Shown here: piece after piece, positions 1-8,043 of the stretch
Layout: each line of letters begins with the position of its first letter
Position numbering within the stretch: the first letter of the stretch is position 1
Source of the DNA: Alistipes sp. Zagget8
Lineage (GTDB): Bacteria > Bacteroidota > Bacteroidia > Bacteroidales > Rikenellaceae
Length of the DNA: 45,624 bases
NCBI GenBank assembly: GCA_001941065.1
Contig: MSHJ01000002.1
Coordinates: forward strand, 1-45,624
Direction of reading: 5' to 3'
Program-made: the position numbers and the translations under genes
The notes under the pieces: model-generated
Databases searched by the model: none
What the model saw: only the letters and a program-made list of their open reading frames with translations
Told to the model about the DNA's origin: nothing

Positions 1-783
1 GCTTGTCGAACAGGCTCTCTAAACCAACTGAACTATTACATTAAAAAAGACAAACTTTGTAAGGGGTATTAAGCATTAAATCGTTGAAAACTTAATATTT
101 ACACAAGGTTTCTCTTTTGGGGAGTACCAAGCATAATAAGGTAATTCCAGACGAGGTTACGGTTTTCCAATCGTTTCCTCGTCTTTTTTGCTGTATCTTG
201 CATAAGATATTCAGTTGTAATTTTTTGAATCGTTCTTCATCTTGACAAATGACTCTGTGGAAATTAATTTTAATCCCTTAATTTCATCGGAATATGCGCA
301 GCACATTCAAGTTCTGTTCTACCTTAAAAGGGACAAAAACGCTCGCTCTGCAAGGCCGGGGCGTTCACCCGAGTCGAATGCCTTTCCAGTTTCAGAAACT
401 TGGCAACAACTATAATCAGGTTGTCAAAGTCATTAACGCCCACTTTTCCAACATCGCGATTCCGCATCAGATCGCTCTGCCGGAGCAACGAACACGTGAG
501 TTGGAAGCCCTCAGTATCGGAATTCCGAGCCCTGCAAAACGAACCGCGGAGTGGTTGCGAATATAGGATCCGGAGCATCGCCCGGCGGAACAGTGCTAAC
601 GCGAAATGTCTCGCTAAACGACTGGTGTTAAATACTGAGCAACCAAGGGTTTTCATAAGACTGAAAATCCCCTAAAATGGGTATTGTTGTGCACGAAAGA
701 ATCTCGTTTCTTTGTGGAAACTTATTGCTCGTTAGATAATCATCCCACATTTACGACAAAGTCACATTTTTTATAAACAACAA
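1..783. other. Gene-poor left end
   Basis: No reading frame here looks like a real gene. Overlapping frames of about 90-110 codons between 294 and 675 exist on both strands, but they show no signal peptide, no recognisable motif and no ordered composition. The stretch is richer in A and T at both ends than in its middle. It contains one clear intrinsic terminator (149-189) that probably ends a transcript entering from beyond the left edge. The middle (about 294-660) could be a decayed gene remnant, but I cannot name a family. Confidence 0.5.
149..189 (+). terminator. Rho-independent terminator
   Basis: Perfect 8-bp stem: AGACGAGG (149-156) pairs with CCTCGTCT (177-184), with a 20-nt loop and a run of six T at 184-189. 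It would stop plus-strand transcription from a gene lying left of the window. Confidence 0.7.
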
Positions 784-1374
784 ATGAAAAGAATCCTTAT
801 TTTAGCAGCTATGTTCTCGGCGACGTTGGCTTTCACGGCCTGCGGCGGAGGGAACTCCCGCAACAAGCAAGCAGCCCAGACTGAAACGACGGCGACAGAA
901 GTCGCCGAAGTCGACGCTATCCTCGCCCAAGCAGAAACATTGGTCGGACAAGAGGTCTCCGTAGAAGGTATCTGTACGCATATCTGCAGTCATGGGGGTC
1001 GGAAACTCTTTCTGATGGGGACCGACGACAAACAGGTTATTCGCGTCGAAGCCGGGGAAAAGATCGGCAGTTTCGGTCCCGAATGCGCCAACAGCCTCGT
1101 CCGTATCAAGGGGCGGCTGGTCGAAGATCGTATCGACGAAGCCTATCTCGCCGAATGGGAACAGGAATTGAAAGACCAAACGGTCGAACAGCACGGCAAC
1201 GGGGAAACCGGATGCAGCGCCGAACAACAGGCCCACGGCGAGACCGTTGCAAACAGTGAAGAGAAACGTATCGCCGCGTTCCGGACCCGTATCGCTGACC
1301 GGAAAGCCAAGGAGGGCAAGGAATACCTTTCATTCTACCACATTGACGGAGACAGCTACGAGATCCAGAAATAA
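784..1374 (+). CDS. Lipoprotein with CxHxCxHGG motif, OB-fold-like
   Basis: A 196-residue secreted lipoprotein. The N-terminus is a type II signal peptide with a lipobox ending at Cys20 (FTAC followed by GGG). A small polar linker follows, then a domain at about 52-125 that starts VGQEVSVEGIC and ends in a KGRLVED strand. This pattern resembles the OB-fold nucleotide-binding-like domains of small Bacteroidetes lipoproteins. The most conserved-looking feature is Cys64-x-His66-x-Cys68-x-His70-Gly-Gly, which could bind a metal or haem. The C-terminal third is charged and probably helical or disordered, with one more cysteine in TGCSAEQQ. It stands alone, facing the rest of the left half. No enzyme function can be assigned; metal binding is inference from the motif only. 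Confidence 0.8.
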   Translation: MKRILILAAMFSATLAFTACGGGNSRNKQAAQTETTATEVAEVDAILAQAETLVGQEVSVEGICTHICSHGGRKLFLMGTDDKQVIRVEAGEKIGSFGPECANSLVRIKGRLVEDRIDEAYLAEWEQELKDQTVEQHGNGETGCSAEQQAHGETVANSEEKRIAAFRTRIADRKAKEGKEYLSFYHIDGDSYEIQK

Positions 1375-1546
1375 ATATCCAATTTTAAAAGATACAGCCA
1401 TCAGGAATATTCGCCACAAGAAAATGGAGCAAGCCAATTACTTGAACACACGACTTTCCCTAAAACGGAACTGAATATCTTCCTCCGGGGCGGCATCGAA
1501 TTTTCCTCTCCGAAATCATGTTCCGCCGTTGTTTATTTTCCTGAGT

Positions 1547-1579
1547 AAAAAAAGAAGCGCCCTTTACGGGGCGCTTCTT
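1547..1579 (-). terminator. Rho-independent terminator of the SusCD-ABC operon
   Basis: An 11-bp stem (1552-1562 with 69-79 of the same block, core GAAGCGCC/GGCGCTTC) with a 6-nt loop. It is followed on the minus strand by a run of seven T (A run at 1547-1553). It lies just after the stop of the last gene of the minus-strand operon. Confidence 0.85.
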
Positions 1580-1583
1580 CCGT

Positions 1584-2798
1584 TTATTCACGGCCGGTCA
1601 GCAGCAGCGGGACCAGCAGGTAAATTCCCAGCACCAAAATTCCCAATATGCGGACCGCCCGGCAACGCCGCCTTTTTCGGCTGTACACGGCCCAGCCGAT
1701 AGCCAGCAGGAGATTCAGTCCGAGGGCCAGGTACGAGAAATCGTGGAAACGCGGCTTGACGTATTTATCGGACGAAGCAGTGAAGACCAGCCGGAATGGA
1801 AAAAGGTATTTCCGGGCCTGCTCCCATTTCGCGGCGGGGAAATCGGTCTCGTGCTCCGCAGCGAGGGAATAGTCACGGGCATTAACGGCTGTGAGGCGTT
1901 CGAAACCCTGTCGTTCAGTGATCGCCGTCCAATAAAAATGGTCGCCCACGATGATCAGGCGTTCGCGTCGGAGATCGACGGGACGCAGCGGCAGGCGGTG
2001 CAGGGAATAGTCCGCTTCGAGCGCATGGATATCACCGCGGTCGTCTCCGAGGAATCCCAGCAGTCGCTTGTCGGGGAACTCCGTGACGAAAGCATGCGTG
2101 AATACCACCGAATCGGGCTGTTCGATCCGTCGCACGAAGGGCCGTCCGTGAAATTGCTTCAGCTGGAACGGCACCCCAGCGGCATCGATCAGCAGATAGC
2201 CGTTATCGTACACCTTACGGGTCGAGGCATTGCCAGCCACAGCGCGTGCCGGAAAGACGAAGCCTTTGTCCGTCATCACGCGGGTAAAACGTTCGCTTTT
2301 CGGAATGTCGATGCAGTTGCCCTCCATCTTCACGAACTCGATACCTGTGTGCGTAATGCGGAACACGTCGTCGGGCGTCCGGAAACCCTCTCGGCCAGGA
2401 GCCGCGTCAAGCAGTTGGTAAAGCCCCGTGCAGGGGCGGTTCAGGTCCGAGGGCGAGGAGCGAAACACGAAATTGCTCCGCTCGACCTCGTGCAGATCGA
2501 ACCCGATCCCGTCTATCTGCGCTGGCAGGCGATCGTCCTCAGCCAGCCGGCGGTAAAAGAAGGTCGGCATGATACTGTCGAACTGTTTCTCGTCGAAGCT
2601 GTTTCCCGCAAGGTCATAACCTGCCGTGTCGTCCTTGCCCTCGAAGGAGAAGGTGACGAAATCGTGCGTCACGCAACTATAAAGCGTCAGCGGCGATTCC
2701 GACGGCGACGAACAGATGAAATTGTAGCACCAAGGCAGCAGCCATGCCAACAGCAGGGCCGCCAGTAGGATAATGATCGTTCGGATTGTTCGCATCAT
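1584..2798 (-). CDS. DUF4857-like membrane protein
   Basis: A 404-residue protein and the last gene of the seven-gene operon. A hydrophobic segment at about residues 5-25 (TIIILLAALLLAWLLPW) anchors the N-terminus. A long, mostly soluble middle (about 30-345) with many beta-type stretches follows, and two closely spaced hydrophobic segments lie at the C-terminus (LALGLNLLLAIGWAVY and ILGILVLGIYLLVPLLL). That topology puts the middle domain on the periplasmic side. The layout and its place beside an ABC ATPase and permease match the DUF4857 proteins of Bacteroidales; I make this match from memory, without a search. Its role is unknown; an accessory or sensor subunit of the ABC transporter is plausible. 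Twelve bases separate it from the permease gene. Confidence 0.7.
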   Translation of the reverse strand: MMRTIRTIIILLAALLLAWLLPWCYNFICSSPSESPLTLYSCVTHDFVTFSFEGKDDTAGYDLAGNSFDEKQFDSIMPTFFYRRLAEDDRLPAQIDGIGFDLHEVERSNFVFRSSPSDLNRPCTGLYQLLDAAPGREGFRTPDDVFRITHTGIEFVKMEGNCIDIPKSERFTRVMTDKGFVFPARAVAGNASTRKVYDNGYLLIDAAGVPFQLKQFHGRPFVRRIEQPDSVVFTHAFVTEFPDKRLLGFLGDDRGDIHALEADYSLHRLPLRPVDLRRERLIIVGDHFYWTAITERQGFERLTAVNARDYSLAAEHETDFPAAKWEQARKYLFPFRLVFTASSDKYVKPRFHDFSYLALGLNLLLAIGWAVYSRKRRRCRAVRILGILVLGIYLLVPLLLTGRE

Positions 2799-2810
2799 AT
2801 GGAATCGGCA

Positions 2811-3482
2811 TTAGTCCTGGCATCCCCGCCGGAAGCGGTCTGCCGAATAAATCGGGAAAAAGAGTGCGCAGGCGGCCAACAACGCGATCCACGGCAGCAG
2901 CGTGTCGTAGGTGCGGGGGTAGTCCGACATAAAGAGCAGGCGCATCACCCCGGCGGCGACCAGCGCATCGAAGAGCCTCCGGCGCCAAGTCGGTTCGACT
3001 GCGATCCACGCGGTGAACAGATAGAGCAGCACGCCCGCAGCGTACCACGGCAGGGCTGTCATGAGAATCCGGGCGACCAGCTCCGGAGCCAGCAGCCACC
3101 TCAAACAGATCCAGATCGCCGCAGCTTGTGCGATGAAGAGCACAGCCAGCAACGCAAGTCCGCAGCCGAGCATCCAGAGAAGCATGCGGCTTTGCAGGAA
3201 AGGCAGGTGGAGCGTCAGTTTCAGGCGGTTCTGCTGCATCTCGGGAACGAATTGCACCAGCCCCAGCAGCAGTCCCAGCAGGGCGGGCAGGTATTTGAGG
3301 TTGTCGATCAGCACCGCATTCCGGTCGAGTACGGCCAGCCAGACCGACCCGGCGCCGTTGAACGCATACATACGGCCGATACGCAGCAGGGCGTAGGCCG
3401 TGAATCCGGCCAGCACGGACACGGCCAGTGGTGTGAACAGGCGGACCTTGATCCACTCTTTGTAGATTATCGCTTTTCTCAT
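2811..3482 (-). CDS. ABC-2-type transporter permease
   Basis: A 223-residue integral membrane protein with about six hydrophobic segments: near 16-36, 60-78, 100-125, 136-160, 175-190 and 195-212. It has a short basic N-terminus (MRKAIIYKEWIKVR), typical of ABC-2-type permeases whose first residues form an amphipathic interface helix. No nucleotide-binding motif is present. The ATPase gene ends two bases before this one starts, so they are surely co-translated and likely form one transporter. The substrate cannot be told from the sequence. The direction could be export, as for most ABC-2 systems. Confidence 0.75.
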   Translation of the reverse strand: MRKAIIYKEWIKVRLFTPLAVSVLAGFTAYALLRIGRMYAFNGAGSVWLAVLDRNAVLIDNLKYLPALLGLLLGLVQFVPEMQQNRLKLTLHLPFLQSRMLLWMLGCGLALLAVLFIAQAAAIWICLRWLLAPELVARILMTALPWYAAGVLLYLFTAWIAVEPTWRRRLFDALVAAGVMRLLFMSDYPRTYDTLLPWIALLAACALFFPIYSADRFRRGCQD

Positions 3483-3484
3483 GG

Positions 3485-4369
3485 TCAGTATTTTCCGGTA
3501 AGGCCGATAAAGGCGTCTTCGAGGTTCAGCGTCTCGGCTTGCAAGTCACCGCAGGGCACTCCGGCACGTTCCAGCACGCCCTGCACCGTTGCCGGGGATT
3601 CGAACGAATAGAGTTCGGCCTGCGCACCGACGACTGCAGTGCTGTAAAACTCCGGGATTTCGGGAATCTGGGCGCCGCCCGGCGTGAAGGTGTAGCGGCG
3701 AAAGGTTTCGAGCAGTTCGCCGACCGGCATCTGGACCAGAATGTGCCCGTAATCCATGACGATGCAGTCGTCGACGAGTTTTTCCATGTCCTGAATGATG
3801 TGCGACGTGAGGAAAATCGTCTTCTCCTCGCTGCGGGCATAGTCGCGCAGGTACTCCACGAACAGACGCCGATAGCCGGGATCGAGCCCCATCGAAAAGT
3901 CGTCGAGCACCAGCAGGTCGGCGTTCTGGGCCAGAATAAGCCCCAGCGCCACCTGCGAGCGCTGGCCGCAGGACATGCGCGAAATGCGCTGCCGCGGCGC
4001 GACTTTCAGTTTTTCCATCAGTCCGTAGTAGGCGTCGCGGTTCCAGCGGGGATAGAACCGGGCGTAAAAGCGTTCGATCTCCTCGATGGTCATGAAGGCG
4101 TACTGTACGTGCCCCTCGATCAGCAAGGCGATTCGGGTGCGGGTTTCGGGACGCATCGAACGGATCTCCTCGCCGAAGATCAGGCATTGCCCGGCACTCG
4201 GTTCCAGATAACCGCCCAGGATGTTGATGGTCGTGGTTTTGCCCGTGCCGTTTTTACCCAAAAGTCCGAGGACCCGCCCGCGCGGGACCTCGAAGCTCAG
4301 GTTTTCATAAATCAGCCGCTCGCCGTAATGGTGGGAAAGATTCCGGCATTCGATGACAGGATCGGACAT
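3485..4369 (-). CDS. ABC transporter ATP-binding protein
   Basis: A 294-residue cytoplasmic ATPase. Walker A is GLLGKNGTGKTT (about 35-46). The signature is a divergent MSCGQRSQ (Cys in place of the usual Gly) near 132-139. Walker B is LLVLDDFSMGLD near 151-162, and the switch histidine is in FLTSHI. Note LDDF where most ABC ATPases have LDEP: the second Asp replaces the catalytic Glu, which may slow or alter hydrolysis. The last 60 or so residues form a small domain after the nucleotide-binding fold, as in ABC-2-type ATPases. It sits between the PKD-like lipoprotein gene (two-base gap) and the permease gene (two-base gap). Confidence 0.9.
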   Translation of the reverse strand: MSDPVIECRNLSHHYGERLIYENLSFEVPRGRVLGLLGKNGTGKTTTINILGGYLEPSAGQCLIFGEEIRSMRPETRTRIALLIEGHVQYAFMTIEEIERFYARFYPRWNRDAYYGLMEKLKVAPRQRISRMSCGQRSQVALGLILAQNADLLVLDDFSMGLDPGYRRLFVEYLRDYARSEEKTIFLTSHIIQDMEKLVDDCIVMDYGHILVQMPVGELLETFRRYTFTPGGAQIPEIPEFYSTAVVGAQAELYSFESPATVQGVLERAGVPCGDLQAETLNLEDAFIGLTGKY

Positions 4370-4371
4370 GG

Positions 4372-5901
4372 TTAACGGATGATTTTTTTCAGCAACGACT
4401 GCCCGCTCGCAGAAATCGACTCATACTCCTTGCCGTTGCCCTTATAGATCAACTGCTTAACAGAGCCGCCGGCCTGATGGTCCTCGAAAAGCTTTTTGGC
4501 CGAGGTGTTGTCCGACACGTCGTAGACGAATACCGAGGCTTTCATCTCGCCCGCCTCGCCGAGGTTATCCGCTGCGATATAGACCGTGTTGGCATCGAAA
4601 GGGTTGAAAACGATCTGCTTCACGTCGAAATCGCCGCCCAGCGAGATATAGGGCGAGGCGTCGAAATTCTCGCCGTCATAGTTGAGCCGGTAAATGTCGC
4701 CCCCGCGCGAGTAATAGAGCATAGGTTTGATGGGGTTGACACCTGTGGCCGAAGTCGGCAGAATATGTCCAGAAGCATCTATCTCGCTGAGTTTCTCCTC
4801 GGCATCGGCAATGCCGACCGACGTTGCAAAGCGGAACACCTTCACGCTGTTGCCGTTCGAGCCGACCAGCATCACATGCCCCGGATCGTAACGCTTGTTG
4901 TAGTATACGCCGTCGCAGGCCATCAGGTTCATCGGTTCGATGTCGCAGACCGTGCTGCCTTCCTCCACTTCGAGACCGAACACGGCTGATACATAGAGCA
5001 GTTTTTTGGTGCTTTTGTTGAAATAGACGCGCACACGGTCGTCGTATTCGGTTATCAGCGAGCAGGTGTAATCGGCGATCTGTGCTCCGTCGGGCAATTT
5101 TTCGTCCTCTTCGGGCAGTACGAAAGTTTTCTCTCCGGTCATGATGTAATCGCGGCCTCCGCCGACGAAATAGAGCGCTCCCTGCCATAAAGCCTCCTGC
5201 ACACCCAGTGGGCAAAGGATGCGGTCGGGATGAAATTCACCCTCCCCGTCGTAGACGATCGTATTCTTAACCTCCAGCGTGTTCGAATTGAGCGTGTAGA
5301 CCGTGGTCGGGTCGCCCGTGCTGATCACTACCTCGTAATCTTCATCGGTCAGCGATGCTGCATTTGGTGAGGTGATACCTTCGCCTTTCCAGCAGAGCGC
5401 CAGCGGAGTCTTACCCAGCGAGAGCGTGGGATTATTATCCCTAAAAGCAGAAGAGCTGACCGGAGTTTCCATCACGTCGAGGCGCTTGAACGAGAGCATC
5501 GACCCTTCGGAGGTTTCGCTCAGCAGCAGCAGTCCCCGGTCGTAGGGAGAGGAGACGCGGAGCGTGAATTCGACGATCTTGGCGCCCGTCGCGCTGGAAG
5601 CTTTGAAATAGCCGTTGAAATCGCCCAGTTTGCTGCACTTGTACGAGAGCGTCTTTTCGGTTCCGACAACCTCGTAACCGATGTTCCACTCGTAAGTCAC
5701 GCCCTGTTCGTTGTCGTTCGAAAGCGACACGTCGGGCGTTATTTCGAGGTATTCGTGCTGGCCTTTGGCATAGCTCGCCTCGATGCCCGCCACGGATTCG
5801 ACATCGGGCGGAACGACCTTTTCTTCGGGATCGTCGCTACAGGATACGGTGCCCAGGGCCATGAGGGCAGCGCCCAGGAAAAAGAGACAGAATCTTTTCA
5901 T
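4372..5901 (-). CDS. PKD-like family surface lipoprotein
   Basis: A 509-residue lipoprotein. I start it at the Met at 5901, because from there the sequence reads as a clean type II signal peptide (MKRFCLFFLGAALMALGTVS, then Cys21). An upstream in-frame Met would add 13 polar residues. After the lipid anchor comes a Ig/PKD-like region (about 40-130, with YEWNIGYEV) and then a long set of short beta-rich repeats that look like a propeller (for example LLYVSAVFG, VMLVGSNG, TVYIAADN). Proteins of this kind follow SusD and DUF4843 genes in many Bacteroidetes loci and are thought to be exposed on the cell surface. It probably helps capture the ligand imported by the SusCD pair. Confidence 0.8.
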   Translation of the reverse strand: MKRFCLFFLGAALMALGTVSCSDDPEEKVVPPDVESVAGIEASYAKGQHEYLEITPDVSLSNDNEQGVTYEWNIGYEVVGTEKTLSYKCSKLGDFNGYFKASSATGAKIVEFTLRVSSPYDRGLLLLSETSEGSMLSFKRLDVMETPVSSSAFRDNNPTLSLGKTPLALCWKGEGITSPNAASLTDEDYEVVISTGDPTTVYTLNSNTLEVKNTIVYDGEGEFHPDRILCPLGVQEALWQGALYFVGGGRDYIMTGEKTFVLPEEDEKLPDGAQIADYTCSLITEYDDRVRVYFNKSTKKLLYVSAVFGLEVEEGSTVCDIEPMNLMACDGVYYNKRYDPGHVMLVGSNGNSVKVFRFATSVGIADAEEKLSEIDASGHILPTSATGVNPIKPMLYYSRGGDIYRLNYDGENFDASPYISLGGDFDVKQIVFNPFDANTVYIAADNLGEAGEMKASVFVYDVSDNTSAKKLFEDHQAGGSVKQLIYKGNGKEYESISASGQSLLKKIIR

Positions 5902-5941
5902 ACAATTGTTTTTATGGGATTTGACATAGGTTTCGTTCACG

Positions 5942-6622
5942 TCAGACGATCCACTCTACGTCGGGGAAGATCACGCCGTATTCGGGATTTTCGTCGAAAT
6001 AGGCCTTCACCTGCTTGAAAATGCGTAGGATGCCATACCGGTTTTCCGCAATGTCCTTGTCAGTGATCGGCCTGCCGTAGAGTTCTATGAATTTCTGATA
6101 TTTGCGGACATTGTACTCCCCGAGCCATTTGGAGAGTTCGTTCCACCAGCCGGGGCAGTCGAGCCGGTTGGTGAAGCAGATCTTGACGGCCCGGTTTTCA
6201 ACTACACCTAACCGAAAATCCTCGGTTTCGACCAGTTGCAATCTCACGGTATAGACCGTTTCATCGTCAAGATTCAACCGGTGAATATGCACCGGAACGT
6301 CCGCCGAGGAGGCGTTCGCCGGCAGCGGATAAAACTCCTGAAGGGCGTCGTAATGGTCGCCCAAGCGGGCTGTCGTATGCTCAGTGTCAAGTGTAATGCG
6401 ATACTCCCGATCATATTCGCGCGGAAGACCGATGATCTCAACTCCGATAAGCAAGGTGGTGTCGACTACTGAAAACGGTTCCGCCCCGAAGGAGAAATAG
6501 AGCGAGTCGTTCGCAAAATTGATCTTGTCGTCGCCCGAATAGGGGAAACTCTCCTTGCGGTCACAGGCTGCCGCAATCAGCACGGCGGCGGCAAAAAACA
6601 GGATCGTATAGGTTGTCTTCAT
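5942..6622 (-). CDS. DUF4843 domain lipoprotein
   Basis: A 226-residue lipoprotein. The start is the ATG at 6622; a TTG three codons upstream is possible but less likely. The signal peptide runs from MKTTYTILFF to Cys20 (AAACDRKE). The body has SLYFSFGAEPF and the VPVHIHRLNLDDE-type strands expected of the DUF4843 family, which is found almost only next to SusC/SusD genes. The start lies five bases after the SusD stop and the next gene is 40 bases on, so it is part of the operon. It likely sits on the outer membrane as an accessory to the SusCD complex. Confidence 0.8.
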   Translation of the reverse strand: MKTTYTILFFAAAVLIAAACDRKESFPYSGDDKINFANDSLYFSFGAEPFSVVDTTLLIGVEIIGLPREYDREYRITLDTEHTTARLGDHYDALQEFYPLPANASSADVPVHIHRLNLDDETVYTVRLQLVETEDFRLGVVENRAVKICFTNRLDCPGWWNELSKWLGEYNVRKYQKFIELYGRPITDKDIAENRYGILRIFKQVKAYFDENPEYGVIFPDVEWIV

Positions 6623-6627
6623 CGTCG

Positions 6628-8040
6628 TCAATTTATGCCTTCCGAATTTTCACTTTCCGGCAGCGGCAGGATGTAGGTCTCATCGCTCGCCGGATGGCGC
6701 TTGCCGTTCACGCCCTCCATCGCCAGCCAGAACCGCTTGTTGGTGAAAAAAATCTGACCCTCGCCCCAGAACTCCTTGGTGATCTCGTTGATCAGCTCAT
6801 CGCGGAACTTTTCGGAGGTGTCGATGTCCCCGGCTTCGAGCGGCAGCAGGCCGCGGGCCGTGACGACCCAGTTCAGGTAGTCCAGCGCTGCCGCAGGATC
6901 GCGGTCGTAGACCGATTCGGCGAGGATGTAGCAGAGTTCCGGCAGACGTATGAGATTGATGCCCGGCGTACGGCCGCTCGGCACGGTCTGCTCTTCGTCG
7001 TAGTTCTTGTCGTAGAGTTTGGTCAGCGTGACGACCGAATGTTCCCACTTGGTGCGGGTGAAATAAGCCTGGTAACGGTAATCGTTGTTGACCGAGGTGA
7101 ACGAGGAGACCCGAAAAATCGTCTGGTAATTGTCGCGCACCATATTGAAAGTCTCGGTCAGCCGTGTCGGATAGAGGCGGCTACGGACGTCGAGGTATAT
7201 TTTGGGGGCATGCAATCCCCAAATACACTCTGTTTGGGCGGTGTAGCCCATGAACAGGTTTTTCACTTGCTCCTCGCGGATAAAGGCGAAGCCGCCTTTC
7301 AGGGCTTCGAGGGCATAGTGTTCGGCCGTTTCGCGGTCGCCGCCCCAGTTCGAGACGCGGGCCAGCAGGGCCGCAGCGGCATACTGCGTTACGTAAAGTT
7401 CTTCGGGCGTACGCCCTGCTGCGGGTTCGGCCTGCCGCAGCAGATCGTAGGCCTCGGTCAGGTCGCCGACGATGTGCGCATAGACCTCGCGCACCGTTCC
7501 CCGCCGGACAGGGTCGATCGAAAAGTGCTCGACATAGGGAATTGCCTTTTCATCGCCGCGCCCGATGTTCGGGGCGAAGAGCCGCAGCAGGTCGAAATGC
7601 ACGAAAGCCCGGATGGCCAGCGCTTCGCCGCGGATGCGGGGCAGGATCGCAAAGTCCCGTCCGGCGGCATTGTCGAGTACGCTGTTCACCGAGGCGATGA
7701 CATTGTAGGCTTGCGACCAGACGACATCGACCTTCGCACGCACATCCTCGTCACGGTATTTGAGGTCGTAAGTGCGGTTAAGCACTGTTTCGCTGGCCTC
7801 GTAGTCGTTGTAGTAAAGCTGGGCGATCTCGTCGACGAAGCCGAACGAGAGCTGCTCGCCGTAGAGATCGCCGTCGGCCAACGAAGCGTAGACGCCGTTC
7901 ATGGCGTCGATGAATCCCTGCTCGTTCTCGAACATCTTGTCCTTATTGACGATGCCCGGGGTGTCGATGTCGAGGAAATCGCACGACACGAATCCCAGGG
8001 ACAGAAGGGACGCGAAAAAGGGGATGATGCTTTTTTTCAT
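6628..8040 (-). CDS. RagB/SusD family nutrient uptake lipoprotein
   Basis: A 470-residue surface lipoprotein. The signal peptide ends in a lipobox at Cys20 (LGFVSCDFLDI). The C-DFLDID-P start, the FIDAMNGVYASL helix and the later ALAIRAFVHFDLLRLF and YAAAALLARVS motifs are typical of the SusD/RagB helical-repeat fold. SusD proteins cap the SusC channel and bind the ligand at the surface. The gene begins four bases after the SusC stop. The locus has no sugar-degrading enzyme, so the ligand may be a peptide, metal complex or small glycan rather than a complex polysaccharide. Confidence 0.93.
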   Translation of the reverse strand: MKKSIIPFFASLLSLGFVSCDFLDIDTPGIVNKDKMFENEQGFIDAMNGVYASLADGDLYGEQLSFGFVDEIAQLYYNDYEASETVLNRTYDLKYRDEDVRAKVDVVWSQAYNVIASVNSVLDNAAGRDFAILPRIRGEALAIRAFVHFDLLRLFAPNIGRGDEKAIPYVEHFSIDPVRRGTVREVYAHIVGDLTEAYDLLRQAEPAAGRTPEELYVTQYAAAALLARVSNWGGDRETAEHYALEALKGGFAFIREEQVKNLFMGYTAQTECIWGLHAPKIYLDVRSRLYPTRLTETFNMVRDNYQTIFRVSSFTSVNNDYRYQAYFTRTKWEHSVVTLTKLYDKNYDEEQTVPSGRTPGINLIRLPELCYILAESVYDRDPAAALDYLNWVVTARGLLPLEAGDIDTSEKFRDELINEITKEFWGEGQIFFTNKRFWLAMEGVNGKRHPASDETYILPLPESENSEGIN

Positions 8041-8043
8041 CGG

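Noticed and set aside
294..675. Frames of about 90-110 codons on both strands in the left end
   Set aside because: No motif, no start context and mutual overlap; not supportable as genes.
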